DNA of 64,000 nt from Alteromonadaceae bacterium (GTDB lineage: Bacteria; Pseudomonadota; Gammaproteobacteria; Enterobacterales; Alteromonadaceae), in assembly GCA_013216015.1 (NCBI GenBank), contig JABSOI010000013.1:62001-126000 (forward strand), given 5' to 3'. A program made the translations under genes and the position numbers. Numbering within the stretch: position 1 is the first letter of the stretch; every line of letters starts with the position of its first letter. Positions 56,049-64,000 of the stretch are shown here, one piece after another. The notes below the pieces were generated by a model. That model had not been told where the DNA came from and made no database searches. It saw only the letters and a list, made by a program, of their open reading frames with translations.

Positions 56049-58331
56049 TTACTTCTGTATTAACTGAGAAAATTCGACCACAATAAATTCGGCAGGCTGA
56101 AAAACAGCAAGACCGATATTAATTTTCATTCGCCCATCGATAATATCCTGTTCTTCCATGGTGCTGCCTAAACCTAAATTAACAAAAAAAGCCTCTTCAG
56201 GTGATTCCCCCATCAACGCCCCTTCCTGCCATAAATCGTCTAAGAATGGCTCTATCACAGCTCGCACTTTTAGCCATGTCATGACATTATTGGGTTCAAA
56301 GACAAAAGACTCCAAACCTGTACGAATACGAGATTCCACATGGAGGAACAGTCTGCGAACGCCGATATAACGCCAATGATTGTCATTCCCTGCTAAGGTG
56401 CGTGCTCCCCAAACCAGTGTGCCCTTGCTGGGAAAAGTACGTATGACGTTGATAGATTTGCCTGACTTTTGATCAATATTAAATTTGTCCTGCTCTTTGG
56501 ACGTAATGTAAGCAACTGGCGACATGACTGAATTAAAACTTACATTGGCAGGTGATTGCCAAACGCCTCTGTCTTGATCGTTACGGGCATATATGCCCGC
56601 AATTGCACCACTAGGAGGAAAGTTTCTAATGGTATCGGCCTTCATTTCGGCAAGGATTTTGTTATAAAGATAAGAATTAGTGCTTTCAAGCTCTCGCAAT
56701 GAGGTTGAATTATTGACTTGAAGTAAATTGTAACTCGCAGGTTTACTTATTACATTTTTCTCCATTTCTGGTATCTGTATTGTAAATGCCCCTTTTGATT
56801 TATTCTTTTTCCAGGCCGTATAAATCGTTCTGGGGGTAACTTTAGGTATTACTTGTTCCCCTATCGTGATAGTGAGTACATTGTCCGTTACATTAAGGCC
56901 AATTTTTGTAGCTCTGTGATCCTCTTTGAACTCTACTTTAGGAATTTTATCACTTGATCCTGTTATTTGACTGACCAGAATCCCGGAACAAAACCCCGTA
57001 AACAATTGGGCCTCATTGAGCCTAATCACCTGAGGCCCGTCTCCAATTTTTGCAGGACTTTTTGAGCTTTGCGAATTACTGATACTTACCGAAAATTTAC
57101 TCTTTTCATCTGCCAGCGCATTTTCTATATCTTTAACAAGCACATTAACTGAAGAGTTGGCTTTACAATAGATTGTGAGCTTGTCACCTTCAATAATGAC
57201 ATTAGTCGCATCTATCCCCTTTTCTGATTTAATTTCTACTACGGGGGTATCCATTGACGAACCAGCGTAAGTAAAAGTTAGCACTTTATCTTGAGATAAA
57301 GCTGAAAAATATCCCTTCCTGGAAAACGGAATACGGGGCTGCTCTTTTACTGCTTTTGTTTGGTCTGTTTCCTGGACAGCTAAAAGTTCAAAGGCACCTT
57401 TTGTCTGATACTTATCCCATTCGGTTAAGATCTCAGCAACACTAATATTTGGTTTCGTCTCAATTGAAAGCAATTCTGATGTTACAACAATAACAACATG
57501 ATTCTTATTTTTTGAAGTTGAGGGGTCGCTGTTTGTCCCTTGCTGATTTTGTTTATGTAAAAGCTCAAAACTTACATTTTGCTTGTCTCCGGAATATTGC
57601 ACAGAAAACTGTTCAGCTTTTAAGGTCAACCCGATATTACGTACGTTTACATTGTCATTAGAATTATCATGGTTGATATAACTAATATTTGTATTCAAAT
57701 ACGGGGTATAAGCCGCGCCATATTTCAGGTTTTTGGAGCCGACAATTGTTTTAAAACCATTATTGGCGTTTATATCATCATGACCGACATCAAAAATCAC
57801 AAAGCGATTCTGCATTTTTGCACAATGCGCCAACGCTTCCCGGTAAATATCTTTCAACTCTGTACCAGCCAGATAATAAGCCGCGTCAGTGAGTACAATT
57901 AGTGTGATGTCTAACGTTTTTTCCAGATGAGGCAATGCATCAATGTATTGTTTAGGCGTAGCCCTAGAGTCATTTTGGGGTATCAACGGCATAATATAAC
58001 AAATTCCACCGCCATTATTGAAATACATCTGAAGGTTGTAATACATAATTTGTGACAGCTTATTGTCACTGTTGTTATACCTGATCCGTATACTTGAATG
58101 CGTATCTGTGTCCACTATTACCGAACAAGCCTCATCTGGACTGGTACCAAAGTGCCTGACATATTCTTCAAGGCTGGAAATTTTAATTACCTTAGAATTA
58201 AATTGGTCATAGTCTTTAGGTCTTGCAACAGTTACACCGATAAATACAGGAAGTGCAGTAGAAACATTGATGCTGGCTGAAGGTAGGTTATTACTTTCTT
58301 TAATATATAAACCCGGAGTTTGGTAGGTCAT
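56049..58331 (-). CDS. tail sheath protein 2 with a large inserted domain
   Basis: 760 residues. The flanks are the same as in sheath 1 (TYQTPGLYIKESNNLP at the start; YGAAYTPYLN near residue 205; PPSGAIAGIYARNDQDRGVW to the end). Between them lies an insertion of about 350 residues, against about 90 in sheath 1. The insert is beta-rich and contains two similar blocks (residues about 285-345 and 470-540, each with an SVAEILTEWDKYQTKGAFEL or TPRTIYTAWKKNKSKGAFTI phrase), suggesting an internal duplication. It is probably exposed on the particle surface. Confidence 0.93.
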   Translation of the reverse strand: MTYQTPGLYIKESNNLPSASINVSTALPVFIGVTVARPKDYDQFNSKVIKISSLEEYVRHFGTSPDEACSVIVDTDTHSSIRIRYNNSDNKLSQIMYYNLQMYFNNGGGICYIMPLIPQNDSRATPKQYIDALPHLEKTLDITLIVLTDAAYYLAGTELKDIYREALAHCAKMQNRFVIFDVGHDDINANNGFKTIVGSKNLKYGAAYTPYLNTNISYINHDNSNDNVNVRNIGLTLKAEQFSVQYSGDKQNVSFELLHKQNQQGTNSDPSTSKNKNHVVIVVTSELLSIETKPNISVAEILTEWDKYQTKGAFELLAVQETDQTKAVKEQPRIPFSRKGYFSALSQDKVLTFTYAGSSMDTPVVEIKSEKGIDATNVIIEGDKLTIYCKANSSVNVLVKDIENALADEKSKFSVSISNSQSSKSPAKIGDGPQVIRLNEAQLFTGFCSGILVSQITGSSDKIPKVEFKEDHRATKIGLNVTDNVLTITIGEQVIPKVTPRTIYTAWKKNKSKGAFTIQIPEMEKNVISKPASYNLLQVNNSTSLRELESTNSYLYNKILAEMKADTIRNFPPSGAIAGIYARNDQDRGVWQSPANVSFNSVMSPVAYITSKEQDKFNIDQKSGKSINVIRTFPSKGTLVWGARTLAGNDNHWRYIGVRRLFLHVESRIRTGLESFVFEPNNVMTWLKVRAVIEPFLDDLWQEGALMGESPEEAFFVNLGLGSTMEEQDIIDGRMKINIGLAVFQPAEFIVVEFSQLIQK

Positions 58332-58361
58332 CCGAAATTTTCCTTATTCTTTATTGATTCT

Positions 58362-58392
58362 GATGGGTTTTGTCTTTGGCTTACCCATCCTG
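58362..58392. repeat. hairpin related to the 113-bp element family
   Basis: GATGGGT and ACCCATC arms, between the NusG-like gene and sheath 2. It lies within the transcribed leader of the structural genes, a position where a termination signal could be overcome by the antiterminator; this function is speculative. Confidence 0.5.
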
Positions 58393-58435
58393 TCAAACTA
58401 TTCGCACAGCCAGAGAAACCAGCTGCGCCAGAGGT

Positions 58436-58966
58436 TTACGCTATCTTACTCAGAAGAAGCGCAGGTACGGTTATGAGTAATGATTGTTTTAAACCATGAA
58501 GCTTGACAGCCACTTTATGTCCCGAAGGCTGTTGCATTATTATGCCCTGATAATTTTTCAAACTTCCTTGAGTGATCTCAATTTTATCTCCCTTGGTTAA
58601 AATTTTGTCTACCAGAGTGGCTTCAGGATATTCTTTTAAAATCGTTGTGATTTGTTCAATTGTCTTGTCGGTAATTTCAGGAAAAATTTTATTACTTTTT
58701 TGACCTGTGGATTTAGTAGAAGCACCATAAGAAATAAAAAAACAAAACTCAGTTAACTTTTCAACACAACGCATTTGATCATAATCAAGTTTAGCGAAAA
58801 TGTATGACCTAAATGCCGGTTCCTCAATGATTTTAACTCGGTCACTCCATTTTTTAGATAATTTTCTTACAGGTAAAAATACGATAAATTCTAACGAACG
58901 TATTTTTTCATACAACTTTTTTTCAGAATTTGATTTAGTATATATTTGGTACCATTTATTAGTCAT
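58436..58966 (-). CDS. NusG/RfaH-like transcription antiterminator
   Basis: 176 residues: an NGN domain (KWYQIYTKSNSEKKLYEKI, FRSYIFAKLDYDQ) and a KOW domain (KILTKGDKIEITQGSLKNYQGIIMQ, KVAVKLHGLKQ). Paralogues of NusG encoded first in long operons (RfaH, LoaP, UpxY) keep RNA polymerase reading through; here about 25 kb of genes follow on the same strand. The ATG at 58966 has AAGGA 8 nt upstream; the longer frame to 59065 is not supported. No ops sequence was recognised. Confidence 0.88.
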   Translation of the reverse strand: MTNKWYQIYTKSNSEKKLYEKIRSLEFIVFLPVRKLSKKWSDRVKIIEEPAFRSYIFAKLDYDQMRCVEKLTEFCFFISYGASTKSTGQKSNKIFPEITDKTIEQITTILKEYPEATLVDKILTKGDKIEITQGSLKNYQGIIMQQPSGHKVAVKLHGLKQSLLITVPALLLSKIA

Positions 58967-59079
58967 ATCAGGCTTCCTTGCAAGCTCCGCCCCATCAGTC
59001 CCATTTGAGATTCTGAAGAGTGTAAGATTAGGCGATCCGATATAAATAAAAATTCGGATATTCACTGGTATTATGTAAT

Positions 59080-59115
59080 CGGTATTTTGATTGAAATTAT
59101 TCAGTCAAAATACCG
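59080..59115. promoter_or_regulatory. long hairpin/operator-like inverted repeat upstream of the NusG-like gene
   Basis: CGGTATTTTGA (59080-59090) and TCAAAATACCG (59105-59115) are perfect complements, and inner TTGAA/TTCAG extends the stem to 16 pairs with an ATTA loop. It lies 114-149 nt upstream of the NusG-like start and just downstream of the AraC-like gene. There is no T run, so an operator or mRNA element is more likely than a terminator. Confidence 0.6.
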
Positions 59116-59235
59116 CTGTTGAGGCAAACATTAATACTTTGATTTTCGTCTCATTTGCCAACTTTCATAAGCTTAGTAAACTAATATTTTAAAACCTTGA
59201 ATCGCTTCCTTAGTTTCTTAGTTTGCAGCATCCTT

Positions 59236-60076
59236 TTAAATAAATACGTTTCTATACCGCCTGGGAGACATATTAAATGCGCATTTAAAAGCATATGAAA
59301 AATAGTTTGGGTCGATAAAACCCACTTGCAGTGCAATTTGAACAATACCTTGTGACGTGTTTTTTAATAACTCAGCAGCAAGTAACATGCGTTGTTCACG
59401 TAAATAGTTGAACATTGTCATACCGAAATGAGTTTTAAACGCCTTTGAAAGTTTGTTTTTATTTGTCCCCATTGCACGAGTTAAATCTACGAGCTTGACA
59501 TCTTTATCCAGATGGGAAATTAGATATTCTGAAATTTTTTCTGCCAGCAAAATCTCTGCTTTGACGGCAGGGGGTTGTGAAATAGACAATATTTGAGGGG
59601 AATCTTGAGGACTTTCCTGCGTTTGCAACAACTCATCATAAAAAAACGCTTGCTGTACCCGGTATTTTAATTCATCTTCTATAATCGGATAACTAATATA
59701 GTCGAGCACACCCTTTTGAAATAGCTGATGTTTTTCTCTGGAGCCGACATCGACAAATGCAAGAATGGGTGGCAGAGTGTTAATGTTATAATTATTAAAT
59801 ATCAATAATTCTGTTTTTGCTGATTGAATAACGTCTACGTTTTGATCATGAACATCAACAATAACAAGATGTGGGGAGAAAGGAACTAAACCAGTTTTTT
59901 TAGATATGGCCTGTTTATATTTGGCCAGTGTATATTGTTGTATGTCGTATTTTTCTTGTGCTAATAATTGTGTTACCTTTTGTAATTTGCTTGGATGTAC
60001 ATCCAGCAGGAGTATATTTTTTTTATTGTTTTTTTATGTGGTTATCTGAAGTGTTCTCCACTGCTTTTCCTATCAT
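59236..60076 (-). pseudogene. receiver-like/AraC transcriptional regulator, frame-broken at a poly-A tract
   Basis: From ATG 60076 (AAGGA upstream) the frame reads MIGKAVENTSDNHIKKQ and stops. One base off, it continues NKKNILLLDVHPSKLQKVT, LVPFSPHLVIVDVHD, ILAFVDVGSREKHQL and DYISYPI (a degenerate receiver domain lacking the usual Lys), then an AraC HTH: VDLTRAMGTNKNKLSKAF and QVGFIDPNYFSYAFKCAF to the stop at 59236. One extra A in the A7 tract (60029-60035 on the minus strand) restores one ORF. It could be a mutation, transcriptional slippage or phase variation. It is the likely regulator of the injection system. Confidence 0.7.
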
Positions 60077-60343
60077 GTCTTGCTTCCTTTTATTTTTAAG
60101 ATCTTTATATTTTAAATCAGTTTGGCATTATTACGTTCTACCAAAGACTACCGAGATAATGACGATAGAGGTCCCTACCATACCAAAAATATTCCAGTAT
60201 TAATGGACTTTATTAAATTAAACTGACTAAATACCACCTAAAACTTTATAACTTATGAGTAATCAAAATGTTAATATAAATATTATTTATATCCAAAAGA
60301 CTTAAAAATAGAGTTTGGATATAAATATTTTGTCATTCAACGG
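60077..60343. other. noncoding region upstream of the regulator
   Basis: The 267 nt here contain AT-rich stretches, including an inverted pair ATATAAATATT / AATATTTATAT (about 60275 and 60319), but no convincing ORF. The promoter of the regulator gene is expected here. Confidence 0.5.
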
Positions 60344-61392
60344 CTAAATGTTGGAATAATAACCACTTCGTTTCTTATCTAACCAATAGGCTATCAATGC
60401 TAGAACAAAATAAGTAATGACCGAAGTTATCGCAACACTTTCATTGGTTTCATCTGCAGACAAAGGACCAAAAATATTCACTAAATTAACCTGAGTTCGG
60501 GATAATGAGTACTTGATAGTTTAGTAAAATCATCAAGTTAATAGTTCAAAATAAGATAGTCGATACAATTCAGACTTTATATACTCAATCAATGCTTCAT
60601 TTTTTTCTATTATCAAGGCAAAACAATTATTAATAGCTGGCTATTTATCCTTGTTTTAACGCAGAGAATCGGAAAAAAGGAAGTATTGAGCAAGTGCTGC
60701 TTATCCCGAATTCAGGTTAAATTAATAAGTAACAATAAAACAACAAATATAGGCATACCATATCTGCCAATTATCCGGTTAACTTTAGCTTTAACCTTAG
60801 ATATGTTGACTTCAGTTGTATTTACCTGACTTACTTTTACTTGAGTAGATTTGACCCCAGTGGCTTTCATGTATAAATATAAACCACCAATGACCAGTAC
60901 CGCCTCCAGCAAATAAGTAAGCAAATCATTATTCCACAAACCCAAACCTACTTTGTTCGAGTTATCAATTAACAAAGGCAAATCAGGTGTGTGCACAATA
61001 AAATCTAATAACCAATGTAACAAAACAGCCAAGGCAATAAGTGCTGCTACCTTTTTGCTGCCAGTACCTTCTTTTCTACCCTTATTGTTTTTAGATTTGT
61101 GATCGCCTGAAATAACGCCAAATCGCTCACCAAAGACCAAAGGTAACAAAAAATACGCGATAATTGCCCACAAGAGTACCGCAAGTAAACTATGACTGTA
61201 TGGCATAAATTCCAACTGAAAATGTGTTGATTGAGTAAAATTTTCGATGAGCTTAAATTTTTCTATTCCCAGTAAAGTTAAAGGGAAAAATAAAATATCA
61301 ATAAACTGCACAGCAATAAATAATAAACCTAGAGAGACCTTATCTTCTTTCGCTTTAAACGCAAAACTAACAGCATAGTGTCCAATAAACAT
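60344..61392 (-). pseudogene. membrane protein (DUF457/YdjM-like) interrupted by a MITE
   Basis: The intact part (60712-61392) encodes 226 residues: MFIGHYAVSFAFKAKED, SLGLLFIAVQFIDILFFPL, MPYSHSLLAVLLWAI and LLHWLLDFIVHTPDLPL, with His and Asp residues typical of the membrane-bound YdjM-like family. It ends INLT-stop because the MITE at 60489-60717 supplies the stop. Beyond the element the same frame resumes as NLVNIFGPLSADETNES, then VAITSVITYFVLALIAYWLD to the stop at 60344. Removing the insertion and one target copy gives a continuous product of about 270 residues. The truncated protein may still be made. Confidence 0.75.
60489..60717. mobile_element. 229-bp MITE family D with 7-bp target duplication
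   Basis: Terminal inverted repeats ACCTGAGTTCGGGATAA and TTATCCCGAATTCAGGT (one mismatch), flanked by TAAATTA on both sides (60482-60488 and 60718-60724). The inverted similarity continues to ACTTG. No ORF is encoded. It splits the membrane protein gene. Confidence 0.9.
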
Positions 61393-61540
61393 AAGATATT
61401 CCTTTTTTGTAGATGTAATACGTTGGATTAAGTACAGTATGGCTATTCCTTTTTTACTAATGAATAGCTAATATTTACTTATCGTTATTCATATATGAAT
61501 AACGAAATAAAATTAATCTTGAAAATGGAAGTAAAAAGTA

Positions 61541-62428
61541 ATGAAAAATTTGTCGTGGGAATTTATTCAAAGTTTTGCAGAGGTAGCCAAATTTGGCAGT
61601 TTGTCTAAAGCAGCTATTGCACTTAATACTTCGCAACCTACCTTAAGCAGACAAATGTCTGCGCTAGAAAAAAATATTGGTATAACTTTATTTGACCGAA
61701 GTACTCAAGGTTTAAAAATTACAAAAGCAGGATCAAGGCTAATTGAAAGCTGTGAGGCGATGCAACGCAATGCCGAACATTTTTCCCGGATTGCCGCCAG
61801 TTCAACTTTATCATTAGCAGGAAATATTCGCATCAGTGCCAATGAAGTGATTGGGTTATATTATCTTCCTGAAATAATAGCTAAATTCAACCAACAATAC
61901 CCTGAAGTAACGGTTGAAATTGAAATTTCAAACCAGCAGACAAGTTTAAGCAAAAGGGAAGCTGATATTGCTCTTAGGATGTTTAGACCAACTCAAACCA
62001 ATTTAATTGCCAAACGACTGCCAGATATAAAATTAAACTTTGTCGCAAGCAAAACATACTTACTTAATAATGCCGAACCTAAAACGCTGCAAGAAGCCTT
62101 TGAACATAATTTAATTGGTTATGATCATGATCTACAATTTTTAAAAGCAGTCAAACAATTAGGTTGGCCTATTGTTGAAGAAAACATTAGAAATAAAACA
62201 GACTTTTTACCTTTGCAAATAGAACTTGCACGAAAAGGTGGAGGGATCACTGTTACCCATAATAATTTACTTAAACAATTCCCTGAGCTGCAAATTATTT
62301 TAGCGGGTACCGAAATACCCTCTTTGGAATTCTGGTTAGTTTGTCATGCCGATGTTCAGCATAACCAAAGGATCAGGGTGATGATGGACTTCCTTACTTT
62401 ACATTTACGTGATGAAATACAGAAGTAA
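61541..62428 (+). CDS. LysR-family transcriptional regulator
   Basis: 295 residues, the normal LysR length. The HTH is FIQSFAEVAKFGSLSKAAIALNTSQPTLSRQMSALEKNIGITLF; the rest is a substrate-binding domain, starting ISANEVIGLYYLPEII. It is divergent from the interrupted membrane protein gene, with a shared 148-nt region, so it may control that gene. Ligand unknown. Confidence 0.93.
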   Translation: MKNLSWEFIQSFAEVAKFGSLSKAAIALNTSQPTLSRQMSALEKNIGITLFDRSTQGLKITKAGSRLIESCEAMQRNAEHFSRIAASSTLSLAGNIRISANEVIGLYYLPEIIAKFNQQYPEVTVEIEISNQQTSLSKREADIALRMFRPTQTNLIAKRLPDIKLNFVASKTYLLNNAEPKTLQEAFEHNLIGYDHDLQFLKAVKQLGWPIVEENIRNKTDFLPLQIELARKGGGITVTHNNLLKQFPELQIILAGTEIPSLEFWLVCHADVQHNQRIRVMMDFLTLHLRDEIQK

Positions 62429-62437
62429 ATACTGAGT

Positions 62438-64000
62438 TTACCCTTCTTTAATTTTGGGATTTTTAGGGTAGAATTTATCTGGTAACTTATTTATATGTTC
62501 AAAAAAACGAGTGTCTTTGTAGGGAAGTTTCATAAAACCAGAAATTCCCAACCCATTAATACTGGGTAGCAATGTTAATATTTTGGCCAGACAATCAGCA
62601 AACTGTTTTTCTTTATCATGATTTAATAACATTAAATAGCTGTGTATTTTCAAATGTGTAGGCAATACTTCAAAGATAATACAACCCGTATGATGTATTA
62701 AATTAATCCGCGCCAGTACAGCCATTATTTCATCGGGTAAATGCAAATATTCATCCGGATCTTTACCATCTTCAAAATATGAATGTAGACGAGTTATATC
62801 ATCTACTTCAGGCACATCACTGATTTCAAAAGGTATATTCTGATCGGCTTGGGCAGTAAACGGATGACTTTGATCACCTCGTTCAACATGCAGGGTATTT
62901 CGAGCATTAAACAAACAACTTTTAAACATACCAACCCGGAAAATACCCTGTGCCAGATAGATCATATTATTTACAGCACTTTGAAAAGATGTTTTCAATG
63001 ATTGATCGAATAAAGTTAAATTAGAATCAATATAAACCCCATCTTTTTCCCATCGGATCGCTAGCCCACCCACCACAGGGAAATTACCTAAACGCCCAAC
63101 GGCCCCAATGAATGCCTTCTCAGTATCTCCCATTCCCATTAAAAAGTTTTTGTAATACTTTTCAAGCTGAACGTCATCAATACCCTGCAAACTGTCTTTA
63201 TCTGAAGATTCCCGTAAAAACGATTTTCGTGAGCCGTAAACAACCGTATCAATCTCGTCAATTTCAGGGATGGGTTTGATCCAGACAGGAATTAAGGGAA
63301 CTATGTTTATTTCTGTCGGTTTATCTGCCAATACTTGTAATTTTAAAAACTTAAGTTGTTTAAAAAAATAATCTCCTGCTTGTTTACGCATTAAAGCATC
63401 TTCACTCAGCATGCCTTCCAGCGTTCTGGCAAAATCCTTAGGTAAACCAAGAGAGCCTGGCGTAATAACTTTACTGCCATAACGACAAGACTGCCCTGAC
63501 GCTAATGCATATAAAGTAGAGGCTAAGCCTTGCTCGTCAAACCGGGGTGATGATAATTCACCGGATATTTGCTCAGGTCCGATAAAATACACATCCCCTA
63601 ATCGAGCATTACTGTGCTGTAAATCACTACTCATCAAATCCATAACATTATTACTGGTACTTTGCCCATTGGTATCAAGTTGCGCGACAACTGAAGATCC
63701 CCAATCAACTAAATAAACTTTATTTTCTACGTCGTCGAACACAACATTGGAAGGTTTAATATCACCATGAACGTAAGGCTTACCCCTGGCATGGGAATTA
63801 CTGTTCCGTAAATACAACAAAATTTCAGCTAATTGAATGGCAATGTTTATCACAAGCTCTGGTGGTAACGGACCTCTCTGGTATGAAATTTTTTCAAAAT
63901 CTAAACCGGGCGCCCTACTCATTTGAAGAATTGACTGACGCTTAATTTTGTAAAACTCGATAACTTCAGGAATACGTTCATGGCTTAATTCTGCCTGAAT
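62438..64000 (-). CDS. serine/threonine protein kinase-like protein (partial, 5' end beyond window)
   Basis: At least 520 residues; the reading frame is open to the window edge. The catalytic loop is YVHGDIKPSNVVFDD and the metal-binding loop is VYLVDWGSSV (DWG instead of DFG), preceded by LPPELVINIAIQLAEILLYL. Activation-segment and later helices follow, including DVYFIGPEQISGEL and GLASTLYALASG. The C-terminal about 280 residues are not recognised. It is convergent with the LysR gene, with only 9 nt between the two stop codons. Confidence 0.85.
   Translation of the reverse strand: MQAELSHERIPEVIEFYKIKRQSILQMSRAPGLDFEKISYQRGPLPPELVINIAIQLAEILLYLRNSNSHARGKPYVHGDIKPSNVVFDDVENKVYLVDWGSSVVAQLDTNGQSTSNNVMDLMSSDLQHSNARLGDVYFIGPEQISGELSSPRFDEQGLASTLYALASGQSCRYGSKVITPGSLGLPKDFARTLEGMLSEDALMRKQAGDYFFKQLKFLKLQVLADKPTEINIVPLIPVWIKPIPEIDEIDTVVYGSRKSFLRESSDKDSLQGIDDVQLEKYYKNFLMGMGDTEKAFIGAVGRLGNFPVVGGLAIRWEKDGVYIDSNLTLFDQSLKTSFQSAVNNMIYLAQGIFRVGMFKSCLFNARNTLHVERGDQSHPFTAQADQNIPFEISDVPEVDDITRLHSYFEDGKDPDEYLHLPDEIMAVLARINLIHHTGCIIFEVLPTHLKIHSYLMLLNHDKEKQFADCLAKILTLLPSINGLGISGFMKLPYKDTRFFEHINKLPDKFYPKNPKIKEG

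Noticed and set aside
32979-60076. Prophage or tailocin
   Set aside because: No integrase, terminase, portal, capsid or repressor is present, and the AAA+ ATPase, DUF4255, DUF5908 and LysM set is specific to eCIS.
32979-60076. Type VI secretion system
   Set aside because: No TssJ/L/M membrane complex, no ClpV, and the sheath is not TssB/TssC-like.
59928-60203. Plus-strand hydrophobic ORF of 91 codons opposite the regulator gene
   Set aside because: It is a shadow of the minus-strand receiver domain and poly-A region; no ribosome binding site or family match.

Overview
The window is AT-rich chromosomal DNA from a gammaproteobacterium. The gene content (pntAB, yciO-scpA-scpB-rluB, ycgL/ycgN, yajD, a trp operon with separate trpG and trpD and a fused trpCF) and the dispersed palindromes (ATACCAATTG-type, CAAGCNACTTGG-type) point to a marine Alteromonadales bacterium close to Colwellia or Thalassotalea. 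That assignment is inferred from gene style, not from a marker gene. I found no rRNA, tRNA or CRISPR array.

Region 1 (1-12.5 kb, all on the minus strand) is housekeeping: an acyltransferase cut by the window edge, the proton-translocating transhydrogenase pntAB, ycgN, an MltB-type lytic transglycosylase, ycgL, a small membrane protein, RNase D, and the rluB-scpB-scpA-yciO-rnmA series. Region 2 (12.5-20.05 kb, plus strand) is a complete trpEGD(CF)BA operon. Its attenuator is readable: an 18-codon leader peptide with three tandem Trp codons, mutually exclusive antiterminator and terminator hairpins, and, unexpectedly, a second Trp-rich mini-ORF between the terminator and trpE.

Region 3 (20.1-32.9 kb) is an accessory, partly decaying stretch. 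It holds a RelE/RelB toxin-antitoxin pair, a neighbouring two-gene unit sharing the same promoter-like repeat but with a nonsense codon, a broken LysR gene divergent from a broken carboxymuconolactone-decarboxylase-like gene, and a twice-frameshifted second methionine aminopeptidase next to a ParD-like gene. Intact genes here include an alpha/beta hydrolase, an SDR, a DUF4097 protein, rsuA and yajD.

Region 4 (33-60.1 kb, all minus strand) is the highlight: a contractile injection system of the extracellular type (the Afp/PVC/MAC family). In transcription order it has an AraC/receiver-like regulator broken at a poly-A tract, a NusG/RfaH-like factor, two sheath proteins (one with a very large insertion), two tube proteins, a 52-aa DUF5908 protein, a LysM protein, a VgrG-like spike, gp25, a PAAR-like tip, two large baseplate proteins, a tail-collar protein, a tape-measure-family protein, a DUF4255 cap protein and an AAA+ ATPase. 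Downstream is a cargo/release-like block: a small two-helix membrane protein, a DNA/RNA non-specific endonuclease without a signal peptide, a pesticin-type lysozyme, an 89-aa protein, a membrane-anchored coiled-coil protein and a six-helix membrane protein. This arrangement suggests a nuclease-armed particle with its own lysis-type release genes.

Region 5 (60.3-64 kb) has a membrane protein gene split by a 229-bp MITE with a clear 7-bp target duplication, a divergent LysR regulator and a partial protein kinase. Four families of non-autonomous palindromic elements (161, about 175, 113 and 229 bp) are scattered from 24.7 to 60.7 kb, mostly between genes of the injection-system island, and two 161-bp copies of identical sequence bracket its cargo block.
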